This document shows, piece by piece, positions 1 through 5,150 of a stretch of 5,255 bases of DNA (the stretch's first letter is position 1; each line of letters opens with the position of its first letter). The notes below the pieces were generated by a model. The model was not told where the DNA came from. It made no database searches and was given only the letters and a program-made list of their open reading frames with translations. The stretch lies in NCBI GenBank assembly GCA_007129695.1, contig SKVA01000063.1, positions 1-5,255 on the forward strand, given 5' to 3'. This stretch comes from Spirochaetaceae bacterium (GTDB taxonomy: Bacteria; Spirochaetota; Spirochaetia; DSM-27196; SLST01). A program made the translations under genes and the position numbers.

Positions 1-2
1 AT

Positions 3-18
3 CGTCGGACAACCGACG
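3..18. repeat. small inverted repeat below the 108-residue gene
   Basis: A perfect 6-bp inverted repeat, CGTCGG and CCGACG, is separated by ACAA. It lies about 47 bp beyond the stop codon of the minus-strand gene ending at 65. No run of T follows it on either strand, so it is not a convincing intrinsic terminator. The rest of bases 1-64 shows no gene I can support; a second copy of CCGACGG occurs at 51-57. In GC-rich DNA a repeat this short can arise by chance. Confidence 0.25.
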
Positions 19-64
19 GCCGCGACGCAGCACGCGGCGATGAGAAAAGACCGACGGATCGCGG

Positions 65-391
65 TCAACTCGACGGGTTCACGAGGAGCGTGCCGTACTT
101 CTCGCCGGTGGCGAACCGGAGCACCGCGCTCCGGGAGCCGTTCAGCTTCTCAGCCGCCTTCAGGCCGAGCTCGATCTGCCCACCACGGACGCTGTTCTTG
201 AGCAGGATCTTGCCGTACGCAAACGCCGACTCGTCGATCTGATCGGGGTCGGTGGAATCACCGACGTAGAGACGGACGACGTACTCGGTCGTCATCAGAC
301 CGAGGTCGAATCCGTCGTTCGGGTGAATGTGGACGGTTCGGTCGTCCATCGAGAAATCGCTCAACACGTTGAGCGGCGACGTGCTCTTCAC
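65..391 (-). CDS. hypothetical protein, 108 residues, small and soluble
   Basis: I do not recognise the family. The reading frame stays open further upstream to 559, but the GTG at 391-389 is the best start. It is preceded by a near-perfect Shine-Dalgarno run (GAGGAGGAG) at the right spacing, and a strong promoter lies just above it. The extra upstream residues are Arg/Ala-rich shadow sequence overlapping the promoter. The product starts MKSTSPLNVL and has no signal peptide or membrane segment. It alternates charged and beta-prone stretches (residues 18-45: TVHIH, TEYVVRLYVG) with an amphipathic helix around 73-84 and a final beta-rich part (residues 88-104, AVLRFATGEKYGTLLV). This could be a compact alpha/beta or beta-barrel fold, but that is inference. 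It is transcribed divergently from the 136-residue gene and stands alone in the window. The ORF, start and promoter are well supported; the function is unknown. Confidence 0.8.
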   Translation of the reverse strand: MKSTSPLNVLSDFSMDDRTVHIHPNDGFDLGLMTTEYVVRLYVGDSTDPDQIDESAFAYGKILLKNSVRGGQIELGLKAAEKLNGSRSAVLRFATGEKYGTLLVNPSS

Positions 392-396
392 AAGAC

Positions 397-407
397 GCTC
401 CTCCTCT
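397..407 (-). promoter_or_regulatory. ribosome binding site that decides the GTG start at 391
   Basis: Read on the minus strand the sequence is GAGGAGGAGCG followed by TCTT and the GTG start codon. It matches the anti-Shine-Dalgarno sequence very well. It fixes the start at 391 rather than at one of the upstream in-frame codons. Confidence 0.75.
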
Positions 408-410
408 GCG

Positions 411-439
411 ATTGTAGGGGGGCTGCAGACTCCGGTCAA
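411..439 (-). promoter_or_regulatory. sigma70-type promoter for the 108-residue gene
   Basis: On the minus strand TTGACC (439-434) and TACAAT (416-411) are separated by exactly 17 bp, with each hexamer one base off the consensus. The expected transcription start is near 404-405, only about 14 bases above the GTG start, so the mRNA would begin at or inside the Shine-Dalgarno sequence. The promoter occupies most of the 68-bp gap between the two divergent genes. Confidence 0.72.
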
Positions 440-459
440 GAAGCCGCGAAGGAGATACG

Positions 460-870
460 ATGTACCAGTCGGAACGATTCCTGGCTCGGCTGTCAAGGCT
501 GCGCAAGGAGCATCGCGATGAGTCGCATGACGAGCAGGTCGCGCTCGTCCGCCCCGCATTCATCGGGGTGCTGCCGGCCTTGCCTGGATCGATGGCGGAC
601 GAGGTGTTCGATCTGTTCGTTGAACGCATCATCGAGCGAAGCGGATCCGCCGGCCTGTTCTTCGACGACGCACGCTACCTTGCGGACGTGGCCGACCTGT
701 TGGCCGAACAGTACGACGAACAGAACGATCCGCTCGTCCGGAGCGACTGGAGGGTCATCGCCGATATTGTCAACGACTACGCGCTCGATCTGGATATGGG
801 ATGGGTTACGTACGTGATGAAGCTCGTCGTGGATCACGGCGGCATCGATTCGCAGCGAAGCGACGACTGA
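460..870 (+). CDS. hypothetical protein, 136 residues, acidic and helical
   Basis: I do not recognise the family. The ATG at 460 is preceded by AAGGAGA with a 6-base spacer, which is a good Shine-Dalgarno site. The product is soluble-looking with no signal peptide or membrane segment. The N-terminus is charged (residues 3-26, rich in Arg, Glu and His), and the rest reads as consecutive amphipathic helices: about 45-60 (MADEVFDLFVERIIER), 69-88 (DDARYLADVADLLAEQYDEQ), 95-110 and 113-124. The C-terminus is acidic (SQRSDD). There are no Cys residues and no obvious catalytic or metal-binding motif. An all-helical adaptor or regulatory protein is plausible but unproven. It is divergent from the 108-residue gene and converges on the M23 peptidase gene 28 bp away. 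I could not find a strong plus-strand promoter in the short upstream gap, so its promoter may lie inside the neighbouring gene. The antisense frame at 493-837 is also open, but it has no start signal and a composition typical of a shadow frame. Confidence 0.82.
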   Translation: MYQSERFLARLSRLRKEHRDESHDEQVALVRPAFIGVLPALPGSMADEVFDLFVERIIERSGSAGLFFDDARYLADVADLLAEQYDEQNDPLVRSDWRVIADIVNDYALDLDMGWVTYVMKLVVDHGGIDSQRSDD

Positions 871-878
871 AACGGGTA

Positions 879-895
879 GCGACGGTTACCGTCGC
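879..895. terminator. hairpin between convergent genes, possible bidirectional terminator
   Basis: A perfect 7-bp GC-rich stem (GCGACGG and CCGTCGC) with a TTA loop lies in the 28-bp gap between two convergent stop codons, where a shared terminator is expected. No proper T-run follows on either side (only TTT a few bases beyond it on the minus strand). A second short inverted repeat, CCGGC/GCCGG at 895-908, overlaps the end of the peptidase gene and could form an alternative structure. The position is persuasive, but the intrinsic-terminator signature is incomplete. Confidence 0.45.
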
Positions 896-898
896 CGG

Positions 899-1963
899 CT
901 ACAGCCGGTCGCGGACGCGGCGCGCGAAGTCGGGGGTTGAGAGCTTCAGGAAGTGAGCCGGGTCGATGAGCTCGGTACCGATATGGATTTCGAAGTGGAG
1001 GTGCGGCCCGGTCGAATTGCCGCTGCTACCGAGCGTCCCGATCCGCTGCCCCTGCGTGACTTCCTGTCCGCGGCGAACATCGACGGTGTTCATGTGCGCG
1101 TACTTGCTGCGGAATCCGTACGGGTGGTCTATCTCCACGAACCAGCCGAACCCGCTGATCGGATCGAACCCGGCATCGGCGACCACGCCGTTACCGGCGG
1201 CGACGATCGGCGTGCCCGTGTGCCACCAGATATCGAAGCCGCGGTGCATGTACCACGTCTTCAGGAACGGGTGCACATTCGGTCCGAACTCCATCGTTAC
1301 GCGGCCGAGTCCGTTGATCAGCGGCCACATGTTCGGGATGTCGCGCAGGAGCTCGCGGTGCAGACCGATCACGTCGGACAGTTCGCCAAGCGGACCGATC
1401 GCGTCGCGCAGCGATGAGACGGCGCGCTGCAGATACTGAATCTCCTGCAACCCCTCTTCGGCCAGGTCGGCCGTCCGAAGGAGCGAGGCCAGATCAAAGT
1501 CACCGGCGCGGCTGCTGCCGAGGCCGGCGCTTCCGTCTATCCGGCGCAGTGTGCCGGTGAGCGCGGCCCGGAACTCGTCGTACGCCTGCAGGAACACGAC
1601 GATCTCTGAGCGGACCTCTTCAAGGCTCGCTTCGGCGTCCCTTATGCGGACGCTGCTGTCACGGACAAGTTGATCCGTATCATGAGATACCGTAAGAAGA
1701 TAGGAAAAACCACCGGCAACGGATACGAGCAGGAAGACCAGGAAGAGCATCGCGAAGACACGCACCTGAAGCGTGTGGACCTGCCGTTCGGTGTGCGGCA
1801 CGAGCATGATCGTGATCCGCTGGCGGCCGTAGCGCAGTAGTCGGTCCGGAAGTCGCGCAACCCACGAGATCACAACCCGAACGGCGCGACGAAGGCGGAC
1901 GTAGTGAGCACTATGTTCATTGCCGCTCTGTCTCGAGTCTTCCGATTGCAAAAAAAGCTCCAC
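899..1963 (-). CDS. membrane-anchored M23 (LytM-type) metallopeptidase, likely peptidoglycan endopeptidase
   Basis: This is a 354-residue protein with a C-terminal M23 peptidase domain (about residues 215-338). The zinc-site motifs are complete: H240-R-G-F-D244 (HxGxD), H290 in YAHM, and H321-L-H323 followed by FE. The glycine-rich elements GSSGNSTGPHLHFE and the AAGNGVV strand are typical of the fold. The domain should therefore be an active Zn endopeptidase cleaving peptide cross-links of peptidoglycan, unlike degenerate LytM activators. A basic cytoplasmic N-terminus (1-66) precedes one membrane segment (about 68-91, VRVFAMLFLVFLLVSVAG and beyond). A periplasmic linker with coiled-coil character follows (about 95-140 and 165-207). 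The start is uncertain. GTG at 1963 has no Shine-Dalgarno site, whereas the GGTGGAG overlapping it is well spaced for a TTG at 1951, which would remove four residues. The gene is divergent from the nfeD-floA operon and has its own promoter at 1997-2025. The family call is firm; the cell-wall substrate is inferred from the family. Confidence 0.93.
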   Translation of the reverse strand: MELFLQSEDSRQSGNEHSAHYVRLRRAVRVVISWVARLPDRLLRYGRQRITIMLVPHTERQVHTLQVRVFAMLFLVFLLVSVAGGFSYLLTVSHDTDQLVRDSSVRIRDAEASLEEVRSEIVVFLQAYDEFRAALTGTLRRIDGSAGLGSSRAGDFDLASLLRTADLAEEGLQEIQYLQRAVSSLRDAIGPLGELSDVIGLHRELLRDIPNMWPLINGLGRVTMEFGPNVHPFLKTWYMHRGFDIWWHTGTPIVAAGNGVVADAGFDPISGFGWFVEIDHPYGFRSKYAHMNTVDVRRGQEVTQGQRIGTLGSSGNSTGPHLHFEIHIGTELIDPAHFLKLSTPDFARRVRDRL

Positions 1964-1996
1964 CTATATGGTCGGCGTAATCGTGTGAACACTGAG

Positions 1997-2025
1997 AGTA
2001 TATGCTATCGCCGCGCAGACTGCAA
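1997..2025 (-). promoter_or_regulatory. sigma70-type promoter for the M23 peptidase gene
   Basis: On the minus strand TTGCAG (2025-2020) and TATACT (2002-1997) are separated by exactly 17 bp. The predicted transcription start is near 1990, giving a leader of about 27-39 bases depending on whether GTG 1963 or TTG 1951 is used. It lies in the divergent region shared with the nfeD-floA operon. Confidence 0.65.
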
Positions 2026-2027
2026 GC

Positions 2028-2045
2028 AGCGCCGCCCGTGGCGCT
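2028..2045. promoter_or_regulatory. dyad between divergent promoters, candidate operator
   Basis: A perfect inverted repeat, AGCGCC-N6-GGCGCT, lies just upstream of the -35 box of the peptidase promoter. It is also about 22 bp upstream of the TATAAT box that faces the nfeD-floA operon. A dimeric regulator bound here could affect both genes. Six-base arms in GC-rich DNA are not rare, so the call is tentative. Confidence 0.25.
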
Positions 2046-2067
2046 CGCCCGCTGGTCAGAATCGGAG

Positions 2068-2073
2068 TATAAT
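2068..2073 (+). promoter_or_regulatory. -10 box for the nfeD-floA operon, apparently leaderless
   Basis: A perfect TATAAT is followed by six bases (GCTGGT) and then the ATG of the long nfeD gene at 2080. Transcription starting 6-7 bases below the -10 box would begin on or next to that A, giving a leaderless mRNA. No good -35 hexamer is seen at 16-18 bp (TCGCCC at 17 bp), so the promoter may need an activator. The only Shine-Dalgarno-like element, GGAG at 2064-2067, is 12 bases from the ATG, which is too far to be convincing, and it would lie outside the transcript. Confidence 0.5.
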
Positions 2074-2079
2074 GCTGGT

Positions 2080-3582
2080 ATGATACGAACCGCGCTGCGC
2101 CGCGCTTCACGCGCGAGGGTGGTGTCGATGGTTGTACTGCTCGCGACGACGCTACTCGCCTTCCCTGTCACCGCTTCGGCCGATACCGGACCGGTCTACG
2201 TGATCCCGATCCATGGTGAGATCAACCCGAGCCTGATGGTCTTCCTGCGTCGGAGCACCGACGCCGCAGTACGCGCGGGGGCAGGCCACATTATCTTCGA
2301 TATCGACACCTTTGGCGGCAGGGTCGATTCGGCGCTGCAGATCACCACTATCATCGGCAGCCTCACCGACGTCCGTACGGTGGCATTCGTGAACGTATCG
2401 CCGGCCGGAACCGGCGTGAGCTGGTCTGCCGGCGCGCTCATCGCGCTCGCGACCGACGCTATCTACATGGCGCCCGGCACGTCGATGGGCTCCGCCGCAC
2501 CGGTCATCCAGGGACCCGAGGGCTCCCAACCGGCCGACGAAAAGACCGTCAGCGCGGTGCGCACGCAGATGGCGGCGCTCGCTGAGAAGAACGGCCATCC
2601 GGTGGCGATCGCCCGCGCGATGGTCGACTTCGACATCAAACTGTACGAGGTGATCGAAGGCGATACGATCACGGTCGTGACGTCAGGCGAGCTTGAGGCG
2701 CTTCTGCGCGACGCCGAACGAGACGGCCGCGAGGTGGAAGTGGGTCGCGTCGTGTCGGAAGCGGGGAAGCTCCTGTCGCTGACCGCGGGAGAGATGGAGC
2801 GCTACGGCGTGTCCGAGGGTACGGTCGGATCGCTCGATCAGCTGCGCGCGGCGCTCGGCGTTGAAGACCGGGAGATCGTACGGCTCGAACCGTCGACCGC
2901 GGATCAGGCTGTGTCGATCCTGACCGGCGGTGGGCTGACGAGCCTGCTGATCCTGGTCGGGCTCATCGCGCTGTTCGCTGAGATCACGAGCCCCGGCTTC
3001 GGCGTCCCCGGTGCGATCGGCATTCTCTGCTTCGCGGTGATCTTTGCGGCGAACGGATTACTCGGTCGGGTCGGATCGTTCGAACTGCTGTTGTTCATCC
3101 TGGGTACGGTCCTGCTCGTGCTCGAGATCTTCGTGATACCAGGGTTCGGGATCGCGGGCATCTCCGGAATGGCGCTGATCGCGATATCGCTGATTCTGTC
3201 GCTGCAGACCTTCGTGATCCCCGACTTCGAGTGGGAGTGGCGCGCGTTCCACCAGAACGTGCTGATCGTGATCGGCAACATCGTTGGCGCGCTCATCGCA
3301 TTCGGCGTGCTCGCCCACTTCGTGCCGCGGTTCCGGGCATTCTCACGGCTCATCCTGGCCGATACGCAGGCGGCGCCCGGCTTCACAGTACAGGACGTAT
3401 CGGTTGAGCAGGGTTTGATCGGCAAACGCGGCACAACGGTGACGCCGCTTCGGCCGGCGGGAAAGGCCGCCTTCGACGACGACGTCGTCCCGGTCGAGTC
3501 CGACGGTGACTACATCGAGGCGGGCGCCGGCGTGGAGATCGTCGCGGCGACCGGCAATCGCACGGTCGTACGGAGGGTATAG
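2080..3582 (+). CDS. nfeD: long NfeD protein: ClpP-like membrane serine protease with C-terminal OB-fold
   Basis: This is a 500-residue protein of the long NfeD (NfeD1b/YqeZ, PH1510-like) type. A Sec signal peptide (residues 1-34, probable cleavage after TASA) leads to a ClpP/crotonase-fold protease domain (about 38-265). The expected catalytic dyad is visible: Ser116 in WSAGALIALA and Lys155 in ADEKTVSAVR. Their spacing is close to that of the Ser/Lys dyad known from archaeal PH1510. FDIDTFGGRVDSA (73-85) is the usual substrate-strand motif, and MAPGTSMGSAAPV (130-142) is also conserved. Five hydrophobic segments follow (about 284-300, 308-328, 333-352, 356-379, 393-415). The soluble C-terminal OB-fold (about 443-500) carries the family pattern LRPAGKAAF, VVPVESDGDYIEAG and RTVVRRV. 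The start at 2080 is chosen because it begins the signal peptide. The in-frame ATG at 2002 would add 26 non-hydrophobic residues and overlaps promoter elements. It is first in the operon with the short NfeD and FloA. The family protease acts outside the cytoplasmic membrane; the substrate here is unknown. Confidence 0.93.
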   Translation: MIRTALRRASRARVVSMVVLLATTLLAFPVTASADTGPVYVIPIHGEINPSLMVFLRRSTDAAVRAGAGHIIFDIDTFGGRVDSALQITTIIGSLTDVRTVAFVNVSPAGTGVSWSAGALIALATDAIYMAPGTSMGSAAPVIQGPEGSQPADEKTVSAVRTQMAALAEKNGHPVAIARAMVDFDIKLYEVIEGDTITVVTSGELEALLRDAERDGREVEVGRVVSEAGKLLSLTAGEMERYGVSEGTVGSLDQLRAALGVEDREIVRLEPSTADQAVSILTGGGLTSLLILVGLIALFAEITSPGFGVPGAIGILCFAVIFAANGLLGRVGSFELLLFILGTVLLVLEIFVIPGFGIAGISGMALIAISLILSLQTFVIPDFEWEWRAFHQNVLIVIGNIVGALIAFGVLAHFVPRFRAFSRLILADTQAAPGFTVQDVSVEQGLIGKRGTTVTPLRPAGKAAFDDDVVPVESDGDYIEAGAGVEIVAATGNRTVVRRV

Positions 3583-4130
3583 TGCCACTCTGGGTGTCGT
3601 TCGCGCTGCTTGCAGTCGGGATCCTCGCGATCTACGTCGAGATCTTCGTCCCCGCCGCGGGCATGATCGGCCTGGCAGGGGCCGGTTCGATCGTGGCCGG
3701 GGTCGTACTGGGGTACGCGTATCACGATCTGTTGACCGGGAGTATCGTGCTGGTCGCAAGCCTGGTCGTAACTCCGGTTGCGGTCGTGATCGGCCTGAAG
3801 GCGTTTCCAAATACGCCGGTCGGACGAAGGCTCATACTGGGGGATACGATCCCGACCTTCGACAACGGTGGGCTCGGCCCGCCGGAAGGCGCCGGCCGAC
3901 AGGCTGTGCCGGTCGAGGTCGGAGAAGAAGGCGAAGCGATCACGGTACTGCGACCGTCGGGTACCGCGCGGTTCGGGTCAAACCGGATAAGCGTCGTCAC
4001 GTCGGGGGAGTATATCGATAGCGGCAGCCCGATACGCGTGACGCGCGTTGAGGGAAGCAGGGTCGTCGTGCGAACGATCGCGGCGCGTCACGGAGACGCG
4101 TCCGGATCGAGCGATAGGATGGAGGGATAG
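3582..4130 (+). CDS. short NfeD family membrane protein without protease domain
   Basis: This is a 182-residue protein made of an N-terminal membrane domain and an OB-fold. Hydrophobic segments lie at about 3-23, 25-44 and 52-73. A short linker with PNTPVGRRLILGDT (76-89) follows. The OB-fold (about 112-166) has the NfeD pattern ITVLRPSGTARF, ISVVTSGEYIDSGSPIRV and SRVVVRTI. It aligns well with the C-terminus of the upstream long NfeD (RLIL+DT, LRP+G+A+F, V+S+G+YI++G, R+VVR), so the two look like paralogues, one having lost or never had the protease half. The GTG start shares its G with the upstream TAG stop (TAGTG) and has GGAGGG four bases before it, so translation is coupled. The last dozen residues are hydrophilic and probably disordered. 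Short NfeD proteins normally partner flotillin/SPFH proteins, and floA follows directly. The family call is firm; the specific role is inferred. Confidence 0.9.
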   Translation: MPLWVSFALLAVGILAIYVEIFVPAAGMIGLAGAGSIVAGVVLGYAYHDLLTGSIVLVASLVVTPVAVVIGLKAFPNTPVGRRLILGDTIPTFDNGGLGPPEGAGRQAVPVEVGEEGEAITVLRPSGTARFGSNRISVVTSGEYIDSGSPIRVTRVEGSRVVVRTIAARHGDASGSSDRMEG

Positions 4131-5147
4131 ATGGAAATCGTCATTATCTACACGGTATTGGGAATCGTCGCGCTCGGACTGCTCGTGCTCTTCGTGAAGT
4201 TCTTCGGTCTCTGGTTCCGCGCGCTCCTGTCGGGGGCTCCGGTCGGACCCGCTCGGCTGATCGGGATGTACCTTCGCAAGGTGAACCCGTCGGTCATCGT
4301 CGACGCGCGCATCATGCTGACCAAGGCGGGTCTCCCGCTCGACAGCGACCTCCTTGAGACGCACTACCTTGCGCGCGGCGACGTGGCTCGCGTCAGCCAG
4401 GCTCTGGTCGCGGCGAGCAAGGCGAACATTCCACTGCCGTTCGGACGCGCCGCAGCGATCGACCTGGCAGGCCGGGACGTGCTGGAGGCGGTCAGAACGA
4501 GCGTGAACCCGAAGGTGATCGACTGCCCCGACCCGAGCAAGGGCAAACAGGCGATCGACGCGGTCGCGCGCGACGGGATCCAGCTCAAGGTGAAGGTCCG
4601 GATCACGGTCCGCGCGAACATCGAACGGCTCGTCGGCGGCGCGACCGAGGAAACGATCATCGCGCGCGTCGGTGAAGGAATCGTCACGACGATCGGCTCG
4701 TCGGAGAACTACAAGACGGTACTCGAGAATCCCGATCTGATCTCCAAGCGAGTACTGGAGAAAGGACTCGACGCAGGGACCGCGTTCGAAATCCTGTCGA
4801 TCGACATAGCCGACATCGACGTGGCGGATAATATCGGAGCGAAGCTCCAGGCCGATCAGGCCGAGGCCGACATGCGCCGCTTCCAGGCGGAGGCGGAGAA
4901 ACGACGCGCGGCGGCATTCGCGCTCGAACAGGAGATGCGCGCTCTCACGCAGGAGAACCGCGCGAAGGTAGTCCTCGCCGAAGCCGAGATCCCGAAGGCG
5001 ATTGCCGAAGCGTTCCGCGCCGGCAACCTGGGCATCATGGACTACTATCGACTGAAGAACATCGAGGCCGACACGTCGATGCGACGCGGAATAGGTGGAG
5101 GCGACGAAGACGGATCGGCCGGATCGCCGCCGCCGGAAACACGGTAA
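4131..5147 (+). CDS. floA: flotillin-like protein FloA (YqfA family)
   Basis: This is a 338-residue bacterial flotillin, close to the roughly 330 residues usual for FloA. One N-terminal membrane hairpin or segment lies at about 4-28. Family-typical sequence follows: RALLSGAPVGPARLIGM (30-46), RKVNPSVIVDARI (49-61), AGLPLDSDLLETHYLARGDV (66-85), and PLPFGRAAAIDLAGRDVLEAV (101-121). The SPFH/PHB core (about 128-235) contains DGIQLKVKVRITVRANIERLVGG and ENYKTVLENPD. An Ala/Glu-rich coiled coil (about 236-290, QADQAEADMRRFQAEAEKRR) mediates oligomerisation in this family. The tail MDYYRLKNIEADTSMR (303-318) is also conserved, and the final 20 residues are Gly/Asp/Pro-rich and probably disordered. 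The ATG directly follows the stop of the short nfeD with no gap, and GGAGGG lies four bases before it. In Bacillus, FloA organises membrane microdomains that affect fluidity, secretion and cell-wall synthesis machinery. The same role here is inferred from the family. Confidence 0.95.
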   Translation: MEIVIIYTVLGIVALGLLVLFVKFFGLWFRALLSGAPVGPARLIGMYLRKVNPSVIVDARIMLTKAGLPLDSDLLETHYLARGDVARVSQALVAASKANIPLPFGRAAAIDLAGRDVLEAVRTSVNPKVIDCPDPSKGKQAIDAVARDGIQLKVKVRITVRANIERLVGGATEETIIARVGEGIVTTIGSSENYKTVLENPDLISKRVLEKGLDAGTAFEILSIDIADIDVADNIGAKLQADQAEADMRRFQAEAEKRRAAAFALEQEMRALTQENRAKVVLAEAEIPKAIAEAFRAGNLGIMDYYRLKNIEADTSMRRGIGGGDEDGSAGSPPPETR

Positions 5148-5150
5148 CCG

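Noticed and set aside
392..559. N-terminal extension of the 108-residue gene (56 further codons upstream)
   Set aside because: It is Arg/Ala/Pro-rich shadow sequence, overlaps the promoter and the start of the divergent gene, and lacks a ribosome binding site, unlike the GTG at 391.
323..817. 164-codon plus-strand frame overlapping both hypothetical genes
   Set aside because: It is rich in Ser, Arg, Cys and Thr with no coherent fold, overlaps two better-supported genes, and has no start signal.
493..837. 114-codon minus-strand open frame opposite the 136-residue gene
   Set aside because: It has no ribosome binding site, lies wholly antisense to a gene with a good start signal, and has the irregular composition of a shadow frame in GC-rich DNA.
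953..1439. Two plus-strand open frames opposite the M23 domain
   Set aside because: They are antisense to the conserved zinc-site region, whose codons explain the absence of stops.
2002..2079. Upstream ATG extension of the long nfeD (26 more residues)
   Set aside because: It would bury the signal peptide behind a hydrophilic stretch, lacks a good ribosome binding site, and overlaps the -10 box of the divergent promoter.
2152..2598. 148-codon minus-strand frame opposite the NfeD protease domain
   Set aside because: It is His/Arg/Gly-rich shadow composition with no ribosome binding site, on the strand opposite a clear protease domain.
2904..3434. 176-codon minus-strand frame opposite the NfeD membrane domain
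   Set aside because: It is the antisense of hydrophobic helices, giving a Ser/Asn/Pro/Met-rich meaningless product.
3343..4021. Arg-rich open frames on both strands around the nfeD/nfeD junction
   Set aside because: They are extremely Arg-rich with no start signals, and all overlap the two confidently identified NfeD genes.
4840..4990. Possible DNA repeat from the GCCGAGGCCGA / GCGGAGGCGGAG pattern
   Set aside because: This is codon-level repetition from the Ala/Glu heptads of the FloA coiled coil, not a true DNA repeat.
4364..5038. Minus-strand frames opposite floA
   Set aside because: They are antisense to the SPFH and coiled-coil region, Arg/Ser/Ala-rich, and lack ribosome binding sites.
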